Assembly: GCF_900111905.1 (NCBI RefSeq)
Contig: NZ_FOKM01000001.1
Location: 310,001 to 374,000 of the forward strand
DNA: 64,000 nt
Reading direction: 5' to 3'
From: Rhizobium sp. NFR07
GTDB taxonomy: Bacteria > Pseudomonadota > Alphaproteobacteria > Rhizobiales > Rhizobiaceae
The stretch's first letter is position 1, and every line of letters starts with the position of its first letter. The position numbers were made by a program, and so were the translations under genes. Shown here piece after piece: positions 8,968-17,435 of this stretch. Under the pieces are notes generated by a model. The model saw nothing but the letters and a program-made list of their open reading frames with translations, was not told the origin of the DNA and searched no databases.

Positions 8968-9756
8968 TCAAAATGGCGTTCGGTTTAGTCGCTGACCACC
9001 GGCATTATCTGGAAACAGATCATTGATCTTGAATACAACCTCGGTTCTGTTGGTTGCCTTTACTTTCTTCATGATGTTGCGGACGTGAACCTTGACTGTA
9101 CTTTCGCGCAAATTCAGCTCATGGGCGATGATCTTGTTCGCCTTTCCGCGACGAAGTGCTTCCACCACCTCCGCCTGGCGATCCGTGAAGACACCGATCA
9201 ACGGACGCGCACCTGGATTACTCGATTTCATCAAATGGCGCATCGCAAGGAGTACGCTCGCGGGCACGAAGATTCCCCCGGCGACAGAAAGCGCAATGAC
9301 TTCCATGCAGACCCCGATATCGACTGAAGTAGGTATATAGCCTTTTGCTCCGAGATCGATCGCGGTCACGATCTGGGCAAAATCCTCGCTGTCTGCAAGA
9401 ACGATGACGGGCGTGGCGCCAAACTTCGCTGCGAGGGTCTTGATTTGCTCCGAGACGGCTGGCTCATCCACTCTCTTGCCGCCGATATTCAGGAGGATCG
9501 CAGAAAGGGGAGGGTATTCGTCACGCCGTTGCTCCCACTCGGTGGTGGAACCGAATGGGAGAATGAGTAAGTCCGATTTATAAGCAGCCATGCATTGCGC
9601 AAGGCATTGGCGATCGAGCGCGCGGTCGTCGAGAATGACAAGCGAATGTTTCGGCGTCTGCGGCGACGCATTCGCCATAGTGGTACGCTCCATATTCAAA
9701 GCCAGGGCAATATTTTCCGGCTTCTGGCTTGAGTTCTGCAAAAGCATTGATTCCAT
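8968..9756 (-). CDS. LuxR/NarL-type regulator with degenerate receiver domain
   Basis: A 262-residue regulator. Residues of about 37-160 look like a response-regulator receiver (LVILDDRALDRQ with Asp43-Asp44 kept), but the phospho-acceptor position is Asn90 in AILLNIGG and the conserved Lys is replaced in GYIPTSV, so it is probably not controlled by phosphorylation. Residues of about 185-245 are a LuxR-type helix-turn-helix (TDRQAEVVEALRRGKANKIIAHEL, STVKVHVRNIMKKV). I chose the ATG at 9756 because GGGGGA lies seven bases before it; upstream in-frame starts lack such a site. It faces the AT-rich region before the amino-sugar operon and is a good candidate for local control of polysaccharide genes. 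That target is inference. Confidence 0.88.
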   Translation of the reverse strand: MESMLLQNSSQKPENIALALNMERTTMANASPQTPKHSLVILDDRALDRQCLAQCMAAYKSDLLILPFGSTTEWEQRRDEYPPLSAILLNIGGKRVDEPAVSEQIKTLAAKFGATPVIVLADSEDFAQIVTAIDLGAKGYIPTSVDIGVCMEVIALSVAGGIFVPASVLLAMRHLMKSSNPGARPLIGVFTDRQAEVVEALRRGKANKIIAHELNLRESTVKVHVRNIMKKVKATNRTEVVFKINDLFPDNAGGQRLNRTPF

Positions 9757-10316
9757 TTGCTCATCCCCCAACGAGTTTCCAGAGTTCAAATCTAGTTCGA
9801 AAAATCTGCTCATGGTGAAAAACAACGGCCATCAAGCATCATCTACGGCAAATAACATGTCACTTGAAACGTTACACCAGCAATTTAGGATAACTCATCC
9901 ATACGACGTCTAACTGGATGTATATCGGGTGTACACCCATCCATATTGCATCATAAAGCTAAGCAATTTGCACAATTCAATTTAACGTATTGCGCCACCT
10001 ATCGAATAATTCTAAGCGCAAGCAAATAAACGTATTTCATATTTATATTAGATAGTTAAAATATATAAACCTTGACCCACTCACTATCTATTTTAGGTAG
10101 CCAAGACATGCTCCGGCATTAGGCGCAGCATCTAAGTAAGCCTTTGGCGGCTTAGACGTTTTGCTTCTTTACTCGGTTGGTCAAAAGAACTCTCATGGCG
10201 CGAGAAAATAATTCTCCGTGCCGATACATAATCGCTGCCCCTGATCCGAGTGACACAGGCGCGGGCCGGCACTCTCAAAGCATTGAAATCGAGTGAAGGC
10301 AGGGGGCTTGGACGGG
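9757..10316. promoter_or_regulatory. 560-base AT-rich divergent regulatory region
   Basis: This gap between the LuxR-type gene and the amino-sugar operon is much richer in A and T than its neighbours, mainly 9880-10100. It holds no convincing gene. Visible elements are the palindrome at 9927-9938, inverted copies TAGATAGT (10049-10056) and ACTATCTA (10083-10090) flanking a possible -35 TTGACC (10072-10077) with a poor -10 TAGGTA (10094-10099), and a small hairpin TAAGCC/GGCTTA (10137-10154) that would lie in the leader of the plus-strand operon. Promoter calls are tentative. Confidence 0.5.
9927..9938. promoter_or_regulatory. Perfect 12-base palindrome, candidate operator
   Basis: GGGTGTACACCC is an exact palindrome, flanked by TGGATG on the left and ATCCAT on the right, which extends the dyad imperfectly. 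It lies about 170 bases upstream of the LuxR-type gene's start and 380 bases before the amino-sugar operon. Symmetric sites of this size suit a dimeric LuxR/NarL-type protein. Confidence 0.45.
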
Positions 10317-10820
10317 ATGATTGCGTCGAATGTCAGGATGGATGAAAGTGCCGTTGTCCATCATCCGGATCTGGTGAATCTATATGGCTGCACGATAGGG
10401 GCGGGAACGCGCATCGGCACCTTCGTAGAAATCCAGAAGAATGTTCAGGTTGGAAGAAACTGCAAGGTCTCCAGCCACTCGTTTCTGTGTGAGGGGGTGA
10501 CGCTTGAGGACGGCGTGTTCATCGGCCACGGAGTCATGTTCACCAACGATCGATACCCGCGTGCCGTCAATCCCGATGGAAGTGTGCAGACGGAAGCCGA
10601 CTGGATTGTCATTCCCACACTCGTCAAGCGTCAGGCGGCGATCGGAAGCAATGCCACAATATTGCCTGGCGTGACTATCGGCGTGGCCGCGCAGGTGGGC
10701 GCCGGCGCTGTCGTGACCAAAGATGTGCCTGATCGCGCAATCGTCGCGGGTGTTCCGGCCGTAATCGTCGGCCGCGTCAATGACGTGCCGGTGGAAATCA
10801 GATCATTGGAGGGGACGTGA
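10317..10820 (+). CDS. Left-handed beta-helix N-acetyltransferase (WlbB-like)
   Basis: A 167-residue hexapeptide-repeat acyltransferase. The VNLYGCTIGAGTRIGTFVEIQKNVQVGRNCKVSSHSFLCEG start, the GHGVMFTNDRYPRA loop, and the GSNATILPGVTIGVAAQVGAGAVVTKDVPDRAIVAGVPA end are typical of WlbB/WbpD enzymes, which acetylate the 3-amino group of UDP-2-acetamido-3-amino-2,3-dideoxy-glucuronate using acetyl-CoA. The two following genes match the dehydrogenase and aminotransferase that make that substrate. The frame opens at GTG 10293, but the ATG at 10317 begins at the conserved family N-terminus. The stop overlaps the next start. Confidence 0.87.
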   Translation: MIASNVRMDESAVVHHPDLVNLYGCTIGAGTRIGTFVEIQKNVQVGRNCKVSSHSFLCEGVTLEDGVFIGHGVMFTNDRYPRAVNPDGSVQTEADWIVIPTLVKRQAAIGSNATILPGVTIGVAAQVGAGAVVTKDVPDRAIVAGVPAVIVGRVNDVPVEIRSLEGT

Positions 10821-11857
10821 TGATCGGCATAGCTGTCGTCGGATATGGATATTGGGGTCCAAACCTTGTTCGCAACATTTCGGAAACGAGGCAGGCGCAG
10901 CTCGTCTGCGTCTGCGACCTCAATAAGGACCGCCTGGTCGCAGTTCAGGGCCGGTATCCCGCGGTGAAGGTCACCGAAAATTTCGAGGACGTCCTGCGCG
11001 ATCCGCAGGTCGATGCAATCGCCATCGCCACGCCGGTATCGAGTCATTTCAGGCTCGCGATGCAGGCCCTGATGGCCGGCAAGCATGTGCTCGTCGAGAA
11101 GCCTATGGCCGCGACGACCGAGGAAGCCATGCGGATGGTGGAGGAGGCGGCGCGCCGTCGTCTCGTGCTGGCCGTCGACCACACCTTCGTCCACACCGGC
11201 GCCGTTCGCAAGATGCATGAGCTCGTCGAGAGCGGCCTTGGCGACATGTATTACTACGATTCAGTCCGGGTCAATCTCGGGCTCTTCCAGCATGATGTCA
11301 GCGTCATCTGGGATCTGGCGGTCCACGACCTCGCCATTCTGGACTATGTGCTGCCGGAAAAACCGGTGGCCGTCTCTGCGACCGGAATGAGCCATGTGCT
11401 CGGCGAGCCGGAGAACATCGCCTATCTGACGCTCTTCTTCGAAAGCAAGATGATCGCGCATATCCACGTCAACTGGCTGGCGCCGGTGAAGGTGCGCCGA
11501 ACGCTGATCGGCGGCAGCAACAAGATGATCGTCTATGACGACCTGGAACCCAGCGAGAAGATCAAGGTCTATGACAAGGGCATCACGATGAACCCGAGTT
11601 CCCATACATATGGGGAGAAGGTTCATCAGATGCTGGTCGGTTATCGCAGCGGCGACATGCATGCGCCGAAGCTGGATATGACCGAGGCATTGAGCCGGGA
11701 GCTCCGCCAGTTCATCGATTGCATCGAGCAGAACACCCGGCCAGTCTGCGACGGATATGCCGGCCTTCGTGTCGTTCGGACCCTCGAAGCCGCCACGCGG
11801 TCGCTCGCACAGCAGGGTCGCGTCATCGAACTCGAAGAGGCGAGGCGCATCGCATGA
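10820..11857 (+). CDS. Gfo/Idh/MocA family sugar-nucleotide dehydrogenase (WlbA-like)
   Basis: A 345-residue NAD-dependent oxidoreductase. The dinucleotide fold has GYGYWG at residues 8-13, and the catalytic EKP motif is Glu93-Lys94-Pro95. A second conserved stretch reads VDHTFVHTGAVRKM, and DLAVHDLAILDYV and NWLAPVKVRR follow as in WlbA/WbpB, which oxidise C3 of UDP-N-acetylglucosaminuronate. The ATG at 10820 shares its first base with the upstream TGA (TGATG), with GGAGGGG just before, so translation is coupled; a GTG at 10817 is an alternative start. It is expected to feed the aminotransferase encoded next. Confidence 0.9.
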   Translation: MIGIAVVGYGYWGPNLVRNISETRQAQLVCVCDLNKDRLVAVQGRYPAVKVTENFEDVLRDPQVDAIAIATPVSSHFRLAMQALMAGKHVLVEKPMAATTEEAMRMVEEAARRRLVLAVDHTFVHTGAVRKMHELVESGLGDMYYYDSVRVNLGLFQHDVSVIWDLAVHDLAILDYVLPEKPVAVSATGMSHVLGEPENIAYLTLFFESKMIAHIHVNWLAPVKVRRTLIGGSNKMIVYDDLEPSEKIKVYDKGITMNPSSHTYGEKVHQMLVGYRSGDMHAPKLDMTEALSRELRQFIDCIEQNTRPVCDGYAGLRVVRTLEAATRSLAQQGRVIELEEARRIA

Positions 11858-12957
11858 TCCCGTTGCTCGATCTCAAGGCACAATATGCCTCCATCAAGGG
11901 CGAAATCGACGCTGCGGTGCTCGGCGTCCTGGCATCCGCGCAATATGTGCTCGGCGACGAAGTTGCCCGTTTCGAGCAGGAATTTGCGGACTATTGTGGT
12001 GTCAGACATGCGGTCGCCGTCAATACCGGGACGAGCGCCCTGCATCTCGCCCTTCTCGCCGCAGGCGTCGGACCGGGCGATGAGGTCATCACCGTGCCCT
12101 TCACCTTCGTCGCTACCGTTTCTGCAATCTGCTACACCGGGGCACGGCCGGTATTCGTGGATGTCGAACCGTCGACGCTCACGATGGATGCGCGCCAACT
12201 TGAGGCGAAGATAACACCTGCCACAAAGGCCATCGTTCCCGTACATCTCTATGGCCAGATGGCCGACATGGACGAGATCAAGGCGATTGCTGACAGCTAT
12301 GGCATTCCGGTGATCGAGGATGCCTGCCAGGCCCATGGAGCCGAGTACAAAGGCGCACGAGCCGGCAGCATCGGCCTCTCCGGCTGCTTCAGCTTCTATC
12401 CGGGTAAAAATCTCGGCGCATGCGGCGAGGGGGGAATGGCCGTCACGAACAGCGACGATCAGGCCCGCACCATGCGAATGCTGCGTGACTGGGGGCAAGA
12501 GCAGCGCTATCACCATATTCTGAAGGGCTTCAATTACCGGATGGATGGCATCCAGGGCGCTATCCTGCGGGTAAAGCTCCGACATCTTGAAGACTGGACC
12601 GAGGCCCGGCGGGCGATCGGCCACCGTTACTCGACGCTGCTCGGCGGATCGACTGTCGTGAAGACACCCATGGAGCTGGTCGGCCGGCGCCACGTCTATC
12701 ACGTTTATGCCGTCAGAAGCCGCGACCGCGATGGGCTTCGGCGGGTGCTCAATGCGGAAGGCATCCAGTCCGGGCTGCATTATCCCATCCCGGTCCATCT
12801 GCAGAAGGCTCATGCCGATCTCGGCCATCAGGCCGGAGATTTTCCTGTCTCGGAAGAGGCAGCACAGGACGTTATGTCGTTGCCGATCTATCCGGAAATG
12901 ACGATGCGGCAGGTGGAGATAGTCGTCGAGACTCTGGAGCATGCCTATGTCGATTAG
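11854..12957 (+). CDS. DegT/DnrJ/EryC1 aminotransferase (WlbC-like)
   Basis: A 367-residue PLP-dependent sugar aminotransferase. It starts MIPLLDLKAQYASIKGE like WbpE/WlbC, has NTGTSALHLALLAAGVGPGDEVITVPFTF, the VIEDACQAHGA loop, and PLP-binding Lys185 in CFSFYPGKNLGACGEGG. The C-terminus has NYRMDGIQGAILRVKL and SGLHYPIPVHLQ. It would place an amino group at C3 of the keto sugar made by the preceding dehydrogenase, using glutamate. The ATG overlaps the upstream TGA as ATGA. A longer in-frame opening at 11719 lies wholly inside the previous gene and is rejected. Confidence 0.92.
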   Translation: MIPLLDLKAQYASIKGEIDAAVLGVLASAQYVLGDEVARFEQEFADYCGVRHAVAVNTGTSALHLALLAAGVGPGDEVITVPFTFVATVSAICYTGARPVFVDVEPSTLTMDARQLEAKITPATKAIVPVHLYGQMADMDEIKAIADSYGIPVIEDACQAHGAEYKGARAGSIGLSGCFSFYPGKNLGACGEGGMAVTNSDDQARTMRMLRDWGQEQRYHHILKGFNYRMDGIQGAILRVKLRHLEDWTEARRAIGHRYSTLLGGSTVVKTPMELVGRRHVYHVYAVRSRDRDGLRRVLNAEGIQSGLHYPIPVHLQKAHADLGHQAGDFPVSEEAAQDVMSLPIYPEMTMRQVEIVVETLEHAYVD

Positions 12958-13666
12958 CATGGCGGGGGAAGCCCGTGTTGTCCGGGCCGTTCACGGGCGT
13001 AGTGAAAAGCCCTCGGATCCAGCGTACCAATCAGGGTTGGCTGAACAGCTCAGGGAAACCTACGGGCGTTCCGGGCTACTCGATCTCTATGGCCGCTTTG
13101 CCACGGGCGACGGCTTCGTAGACGCGATGATGCGCAAGGCAATCTGGCAGGCCATCAGTCAGCGCTGCGGGACCGAATTGCAAGTCGCAAGCGGCGCCGG
13201 CTTCAAGCATCCCGAGACATTCGAGATCGGTGATCGCGTCTTCATCGGCGCCCAGGCCTACATCCAGGGGCGCTACGACGGCAGATGCGTGATCGGCGAC
13301 AATGTCTGGATCGGACCCATGGCCTATATGGACGCCCGCGATCTTGTCATCGAGGAATTCGTCGGCTGGGGACCTGGCGCGAAGATCCTCGGCTCCACCC
13401 ATACCGCCATCCCGGTGGATGAACCAATCATCCGCACCGATCTCGAGATCAAGCCGGTGCATATCGGCGCATGGGCAGACATCGGCACCAATGCCACGAT
13501 TCTTCCCGGCGTGCGCATCGGGAAAGGAGCGATCGTCGGCGCCGGTGCCGTCGTGGTCTCCGACGTCGAGCCATTTTCGGTGGTGGCCGGCGTGCCTGCG
13601 AAATTCATACGCTGGCGCATGGACGCCGATCCGATGCTCGACATAGCGAATGGGGGGAGACCATGA
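12947..13666 (+). CDS. Second hexapeptide-repeat acyltransferase
   Basis: A 239-residue acyltransferase of the left-handed beta-helix type. The first 75 residues are helical and unassigned; then come EIGDRVFIGAQAYIQGRYDGRCVIGDNVWIGPMAYMDARDL and GWGPGAKILGSTHTAIP, close to WcaF/maltose O-acetyltransferase relatives, ending IGTNATILPGVRIGKGAIVGAGAVVVSDV. The start at 12947 has GGAG seven bases before it and overlaps the aminotransferase gene by 11 bases. The acceptor is unknown: either the second amino sugar of this operon or a hydroxyl of the repeat unit. The gene lies between the first (WlbC-like) aminotransferase gene and the epimerase gene that precedes the second aminotransferase, so an N-acyl role is plausible. 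Confidence 0.85.
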   Translation: MSISMAGEARVVRAVHGRSEKPSDPAYQSGLAEQLRETYGRSGLLDLYGRFATGDGFVDAMMRKAIWQAISQRCGTELQVASGAGFKHPETFEIGDRVFIGAQAYIQGRYDGRCVIGDNVWIGPMAYMDARDLVIEEFVGWGPGAKILGSTHTAIPVDEPIIRTDLEIKPVHIGAWADIGTNATILPGVRIGKGAIVGAGAVVVSDVEPFSVVAGVPAKFIRWRMDADPMLDIANGGRP

Positions 13667-14634
13667 AAGACAAGCGCGTTCTTATTACCGGCGGAGCGGG
13701 GCTGATCGGGTCGCACATCGCCGATCTCGTCGCAATGGAAAGGCCGCGCGAGATCATCATTCTCGACAACTTCGTGCGTGGTACGCGGGACAACCTCAAC
13801 ACCGTCCTGAGCACTGGCCCTGTCACCATCATCAATGGCGACATACGCGACAGGCCGATGCTGGCCGATGCTTTCGAAAGCGTCGATATTGTCTTTCACC
13901 AGGCAGCCATCCGGATTACCCAATGCGCCGAGGAACCACGGCTCGCCTTCGATGTCCTGGCCGAAGGCACGTTCAACGTTCTCGAGGCCGCGGCCAAGGC
14001 GGGCGTATCAAAAGTCGTTGCGGCCTCGTCCGCATCAGTGCTGGGGCTCGCCGAAAGCTTCCCGACGACCGAAGATCATCACCCCTATAACAATCGGACG
14101 ATCTATGGCGCGGCAAAGACCTTCAACGAAGGACTGCTGCGCAGCTTCGCCGAGATGTACGGCCTGCACTATGTCGCACTCCGCTATTTCAATGTCTACG
14201 GTCCGCGCATGGACGTCTACGGCGCCTATACGGAAGTTCTGATCCGCTGGATGGAGCGTCTGGCAGCGGGAATGCCACCGGTCATCTACGGCGACGGCAG
14301 TCAGACCATGGACTTCGTTCATGTCCACGACATTGCGAGGGCGAACCTGCTGGCCGCGAAATCCGACGTGACGGACGAGGTCTTCAATGTCGCCAGCGGC
14401 GCGGAAACGAGCCTGCTGGAGCTTGCCCGGGCGCTGAGCGGCATCATGGGCTCCCCGGTCCCGCCGCAGCATCAGGCGGCTCGTACAGTCAACGGCGTGA
14501 CCCGTCGTCTCGCAGATACATCCAAGGCCGAACGCCTCCTTGGCTTCAAGGCCGAGATTTCGATTGAGGAAGGGCTTCGCGGTCTCGTGGATTGGTGGCG
14601 GCAAAAGACCGCCGCCGGAGGACAGGCCGCATGA
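13663..14634 (+). CDS. NAD-dependent sugar-nucleotide epimerase/dehydratase
   Basis: A 323-residue extended short-chain dehydrogenase with GGAGLIG at residues 10-16, the catalytic Tyr148-x3-Lys152 in [26 protein letters not shown], and [16 protein letters not shown]. The family converts UDP-sugars by transient oxidation at C4 (4-epimerases, 4,6-dehydratases). The Ser-Ser-Ala-Ser-Val run before the active site fits the family. Paired with the aminotransferase that follows, it may supply a 4-keto or epimerised substrate, but exact chemistry cannot be read from sequence. GGGGGAGA precedes the ATG, which overlaps the upstream stop as ATGA. Confidence 0.9.
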   Translation: MKDKRVLITGGAGLIGSHIADLVAMERPREIIILDNFVRGTRDNLNTVLSTGPVTIINGDIRDRPMLADAFESVDIVFHQAAIRITQCAEEPRLAFDVLAEGTFNVLEAAAKAGVSKVVAASSASVLGLAESFPTTEDHHPYNNRTIYGAAKTFNEGLLRSFAEMYGLHYVALRYFNVYGPRMDVYGAYTEVLIRWMERLAAGMPPVIYGDGSQTMDFVHVHDIARANLLAAKSDVTDEVFNVASGAETSLLELARALSGIMGSPVPPQHQAARTVNGVTRRLADTSKAERLLGFKAEISIEEGLRGLVDWWRQKTAAGGQAA

Positions 14635-15836
14635 GCGCTCCGTCAAACTCGATTCCCGTCGCCAAACCGGTTCTCGGAGAAGAGGAGGCCGATGCCACGC
14701 GCCGGGTCATCCTGTCGGGATGGGTGACTCAGGGGCCGGAAGTTGCATCCTTCGAGAGCGAATTCGCAGCCTATGTCGGAGCCGAACACGCCTGTGCGGT
14801 CTCAAACTGCACCACCGCGCTGCATCTCGCGCTGAAGGCGGTTGGCGTCGGCGCCGGCGACGAGGTCATCACGGTCAGCCATTCGTTCATCGCAACCGCC
14901 AACGCCGTGCGATACTGCGATGCCGTGCCGGTCTTCGTCGACATCGAGGCGGATGGCTACAATATCGACCCGGCCTTGATCGAAGTCGCGATAACGCCTC
15001 GTACCAAGGCGATCTTATGCGTGCATCAACTCGGAATGCCTTGTGATCTTCGGGCTATCGTGGAGATAGGCAAGCGTCACGCCGTCCCGGTCATCGAGGA
15101 CGCAGCCTGCGCGACGGGAAGCGAGATCCTCTGGGACGGCAATTGGGAAAAGATCGGCAGGCCCCACGGCGACATTGCCTGCTTCTCGTTTCATCCGCGC
15201 AAGGTTGCGACCACCGGCGACGGCGGCATGCTGACCACGGCCAATGCCGAATACGACCGGAAATTCCGCCTGTGGCGCCAGCACGGCATGAGCGTCACCG
15301 ACGCCGTTCGGCACGGTTCGAAGCAGGTGATCTTCGAAGACTATGATGAGCTGGGATACAACTATCGCATGACCGATCTGCAGGCCGCCGTCGGCAGGGT
15401 ACAGCTCCGACGCCTGCCAGAACTGATCGCTCAACGGAGAAGGCTCGCCGATCAATATCGCAGGGAGCTTGCAGCGCTCCCGGATCTCGCGGCGCCGACC
15501 GAGCCCGTCTGGGCTCGCTGCAACTGGCAGAGCTTTTGCGTCAGATTGCCCGACTGGCTTGATCAGCGGACAGTGATGCAGGCGCTGCTCGATCAGGGCA
15601 TCTCCACACGGCGCGGTGTGATGAACATTCACCTGGAAGCAGCCTATGTCGGCCGCAATTCCCATCGCAGCGCAACGGATCTGCCTAGAAGCATCTCTGC
15701 GCAACAGCAGACGATCATTCTGCCGCTCTTCGCACAGATGACGGAGCATGACGTCACAAGGGTCGTCGAGGCGCTCCGCGATGCCGTCGCCGAAGCAGAG
15801 GTCGCCGGCGCCGGAGCCATCGCACACGCGGTGTGA
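14631..15836 (+). CDS. Second DegT/DnrJ/EryC1 aminotransferase
   Basis: A 401-residue PLP-dependent aminotransferase, distinct from the first one in the operon. It opens [20 protein letters not shown], continues [13 protein letters not shown] and [22 protein letters not shown], has [13 protein letters not shown], and PLP-binding Lys191 in [16 protein letters not shown]. The [10 protein letters not shown] form and the [18 protein letters not shown] stretch are common in perosamine-synthase-like and LegC-like enzymes. It probably aminates a keto sugar made by the preceding epimerase/dehydratase. GGAGGACAGG precedes the ATG, which overlaps the upstream TGA. This is the last gene of the plus-strand operon. 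Confidence 0.9.
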   Translation: MSAPSNSIPVAKPVLGEEEADATRRVILSGWVTQGPEVASFESEFAAYVGAEHACAVSNCTTALHLALKAVGVGAGDEVITVSHSFIATANAVRYCDAVPVFVDIEADGYNIDPALIEVAITPRTKAILCVHQLGMPCDLRAIVEIGKRHAVPVIEDAACATGSEILWDGNWEKIGRPHGDIACFSFHPRKVATTGDGGMLTTANAEYDRKFRLWRQHGMSVTDAVRHGSKQVIFEDYDELGYNYRMTDLQAAVGRVQLRRLPELIAQRRRLADQYRRELAALPDLAAPTEPVWARCNWQSFCVRLPDWLDQRTVMQALLDQGISTRRGVMNIHLEAAYVGRNSHRSATDLPRSISAQQQTIILPLFAQMTEHDVTRVVEALRDAVAEAEVAGAGAIAHAV

Positions 15837-15859
15837 GCAGCAATCAGGGATTTCAGAGG

Positions 15860-15894
15860 GCCTGCGGCATAACAATGCTGCGGGCTTTCTTTTT
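15860..15894 (+). terminator. Rho-independent terminator of the amino-sugar operon
   Basis: An 11-base stem (GCCTGCGGCAT with ATGCTGCGGGC, two G-U pairs) with an AACA loop is followed directly by TTTCTTTTT. It lies 24 bases after the stop at 15836 and just before the convergent flippase gene's end. Confidence 0.82.
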
Positions 15895-15914
15895 GCGCAG
15901 CATCGCCGGTTCGA

Positions 15915-17420
15915 TCATGCAAACCTGGTGATCCAGCCTCTGATGACCGCCATCGACGCCGGCGGAAGGATGCCGAGCAGCATACGCAGCGAGTAAATGC
16001 CGCACAGTGCCGTGGCAAGGCAGCCGATTGCGATGGCAGGCCACAAGGGCAGAACCAAAAACGACACGAAAACCGCGCCGGATGCAGGCAGAAAGAGCAG
16101 GACATGCCTGCGGTTTGCCGCCGAGAACCGGAAGCCGGTAAGACGTCGAACTATGAGATAGATCAGAACGCCATGCCAGACATAGAGCCCGAAGAAGGCC
16201 ATGCCCGCTCCCTGGGTTCCGTATGTCGATACGAACAGCCAGGCGAGGCCCACATGAACCAATGTCGCCGCGACCTCCGTCCAGAAGAAGATGGCTCGAG
16301 CATTCTTCGCCAGCACGATGAAGCCCATCGGCCAGGCAACGATCCTCAGCATCATACCGAGGCAGATCCAGCGAAGGAGATCGACTGCCCCGCCGAATTC
16401 CGAGGAATAGAACAGGCTCATCATAAGTGGCGCCAGGGTCAGCGTGGCAAGGAGGCCGGGACCGGCCAGCAGCATGCTGATTTCCGCCTGCTCGTTGACA
16501 AGGCGGTTGCACTCGACATTGTCGTCCGCCGTTGCCGTGAGACGCGGATAGAAGTCCGTACCCATCGCTTGAAGAATAAAGCCAGCATAAAGGCCGCCGA
16601 TTGCCCAGGCCGCCTGATACAATCCGGCAGCCAAAACGCCTTCCTGCCGCAGCACGATGAGGCGAATGGCATAGGCCGCACCGAAAGTCAGTAGACCACT
16701 TGCCATGAAGACGACGCCCAGCCTGAGCAGGGTCGCAGTCTCCTCGCCAAGCCGCGTTAGCGGCATCGGCGGAGGATTGGCGTATAGCTGTCTGCTGTAA
16801 TGCCAGGTGGCAAGTGTCGCAACGGCCGCGATCGCCACCACGGACGGCACGATAGCCTCCGCACCGAACACGTAAACCAAGGGGATACTCACAACGGTGC
16901 CAAGCAGCGCCGTCAGGACATTGATGCGGGCGAGATTTCCGACTCCTCGCAAGCCCTGGATCAGCGCCGTCTGACCCGCCGCCACCACTCGGAAGAAGAC
17001 GGCCAGTGAAAGCAGCGCAATTGCGCCGGCATGCTGATGGTCACCGAAGGTCAGGCTGGAGATCGGCAGTGCGAGCACTGCCAGCGAGAGCGCCCCCAGC
17101 AGACCCAGTATCGTCGAGAGGCGCCTGAGCGCCGTTGCCGAATGCGCAATCCTCTCGTCGTCACCGCTGCCTGCGGCTTCGGCAATCTGGCGCACGCCGC
17201 TGCCGCTCGCACCGAGCCCCGCAACGGCCTGGGCCATGTCGACAATCGACGTGTAAAGCCCCATCAGGCCCACGCCTTCCGGTCCCAGAAGAACGGCCAT
17301 GGCCTTGTTGCGAATGATGCCGAGGGCAACGTTCACCAGCGAGGAGCCGCCCATCAGCGCTGTCGATTTGAGGATCTGGGTATAGGTCTGGCCGGCGGCG
17401 GGCCTCATGCGCAATGTCAT
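15915..17420 (-). CDS. Wzx-like polysaccharide flippase (MATE/MOP superfamily)
   Basis: A 501-residue multi-pass membrane protein with about 12-14 hydrophobic segments. The start reads LKSTALMGGSSLVNVALGIIRNKAMAVLLGPEGVGLMGLY, the usual opening of O-antigen/exopolysaccharide translocases, and GASGSGVRQIAEA follows. Such proteins flip undecaprenyl-linked repeat units across the inner membrane. GAGG lies six bases before the ATG and only 15 bases separate it from the export-protein gene upstream, so it ends the minus-strand gene run. No Wzy polymerase gene was recognised in the window. Confidence 0.88.
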   Translation of the reverse strand: MTLRMRPAAGQTYTQILKSTALMGGSSLVNVALGIIRNKAMAVLLGPEGVGLMGLYTSIVDMAQAVAGLGASGSGVRQIAEAAGSGDDERIAHSATALRRLSTILGLLGALSLAVLALPISSLTFGDHQHAGAIALLSLAVFFRVVAAGQTALIQGLRGVGNLARINVLTALLGTVVSIPLVYVFGAEAIVPSVVAIAAVATLATWHYSRQLYANPPPMPLTRLGEETATLLRLGVVFMASGLLTFGAAYAIRLIVLRQEGVLAAGLYQAAWAIGGLYAGFILQAMGTDFYPRLTATADDNVECNRLVNEQAEISMLLAGPGLLATLTLAPLMMSLFYSSEFGGAVDLLRWICLGMMLRIVAWPMGFIVLAKNARAIFFWTEVAATLVHVGLAWLFVSTYGTQGAGMAFFGLYVWHGVLIYLIVRRLTGFRFSAANRRHVLLFLPASGAVFVSFLVLPLWPAIAIGCLATALCGIYSLRMLLGILPPASMAVIRGWITRFA

Positions 17421-17435
17421 ACAAAGCCTCGGGGG

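Noticed and set aside
11641..12960. Long minus-strand open frame of 439 codons opposite the first aminotransferase
   Set aside because: It is fully antisense to a clear PLP-dependent enzyme with all motifs; the frame is open because of GC-rich codon use, and its translation has no recognisable content.
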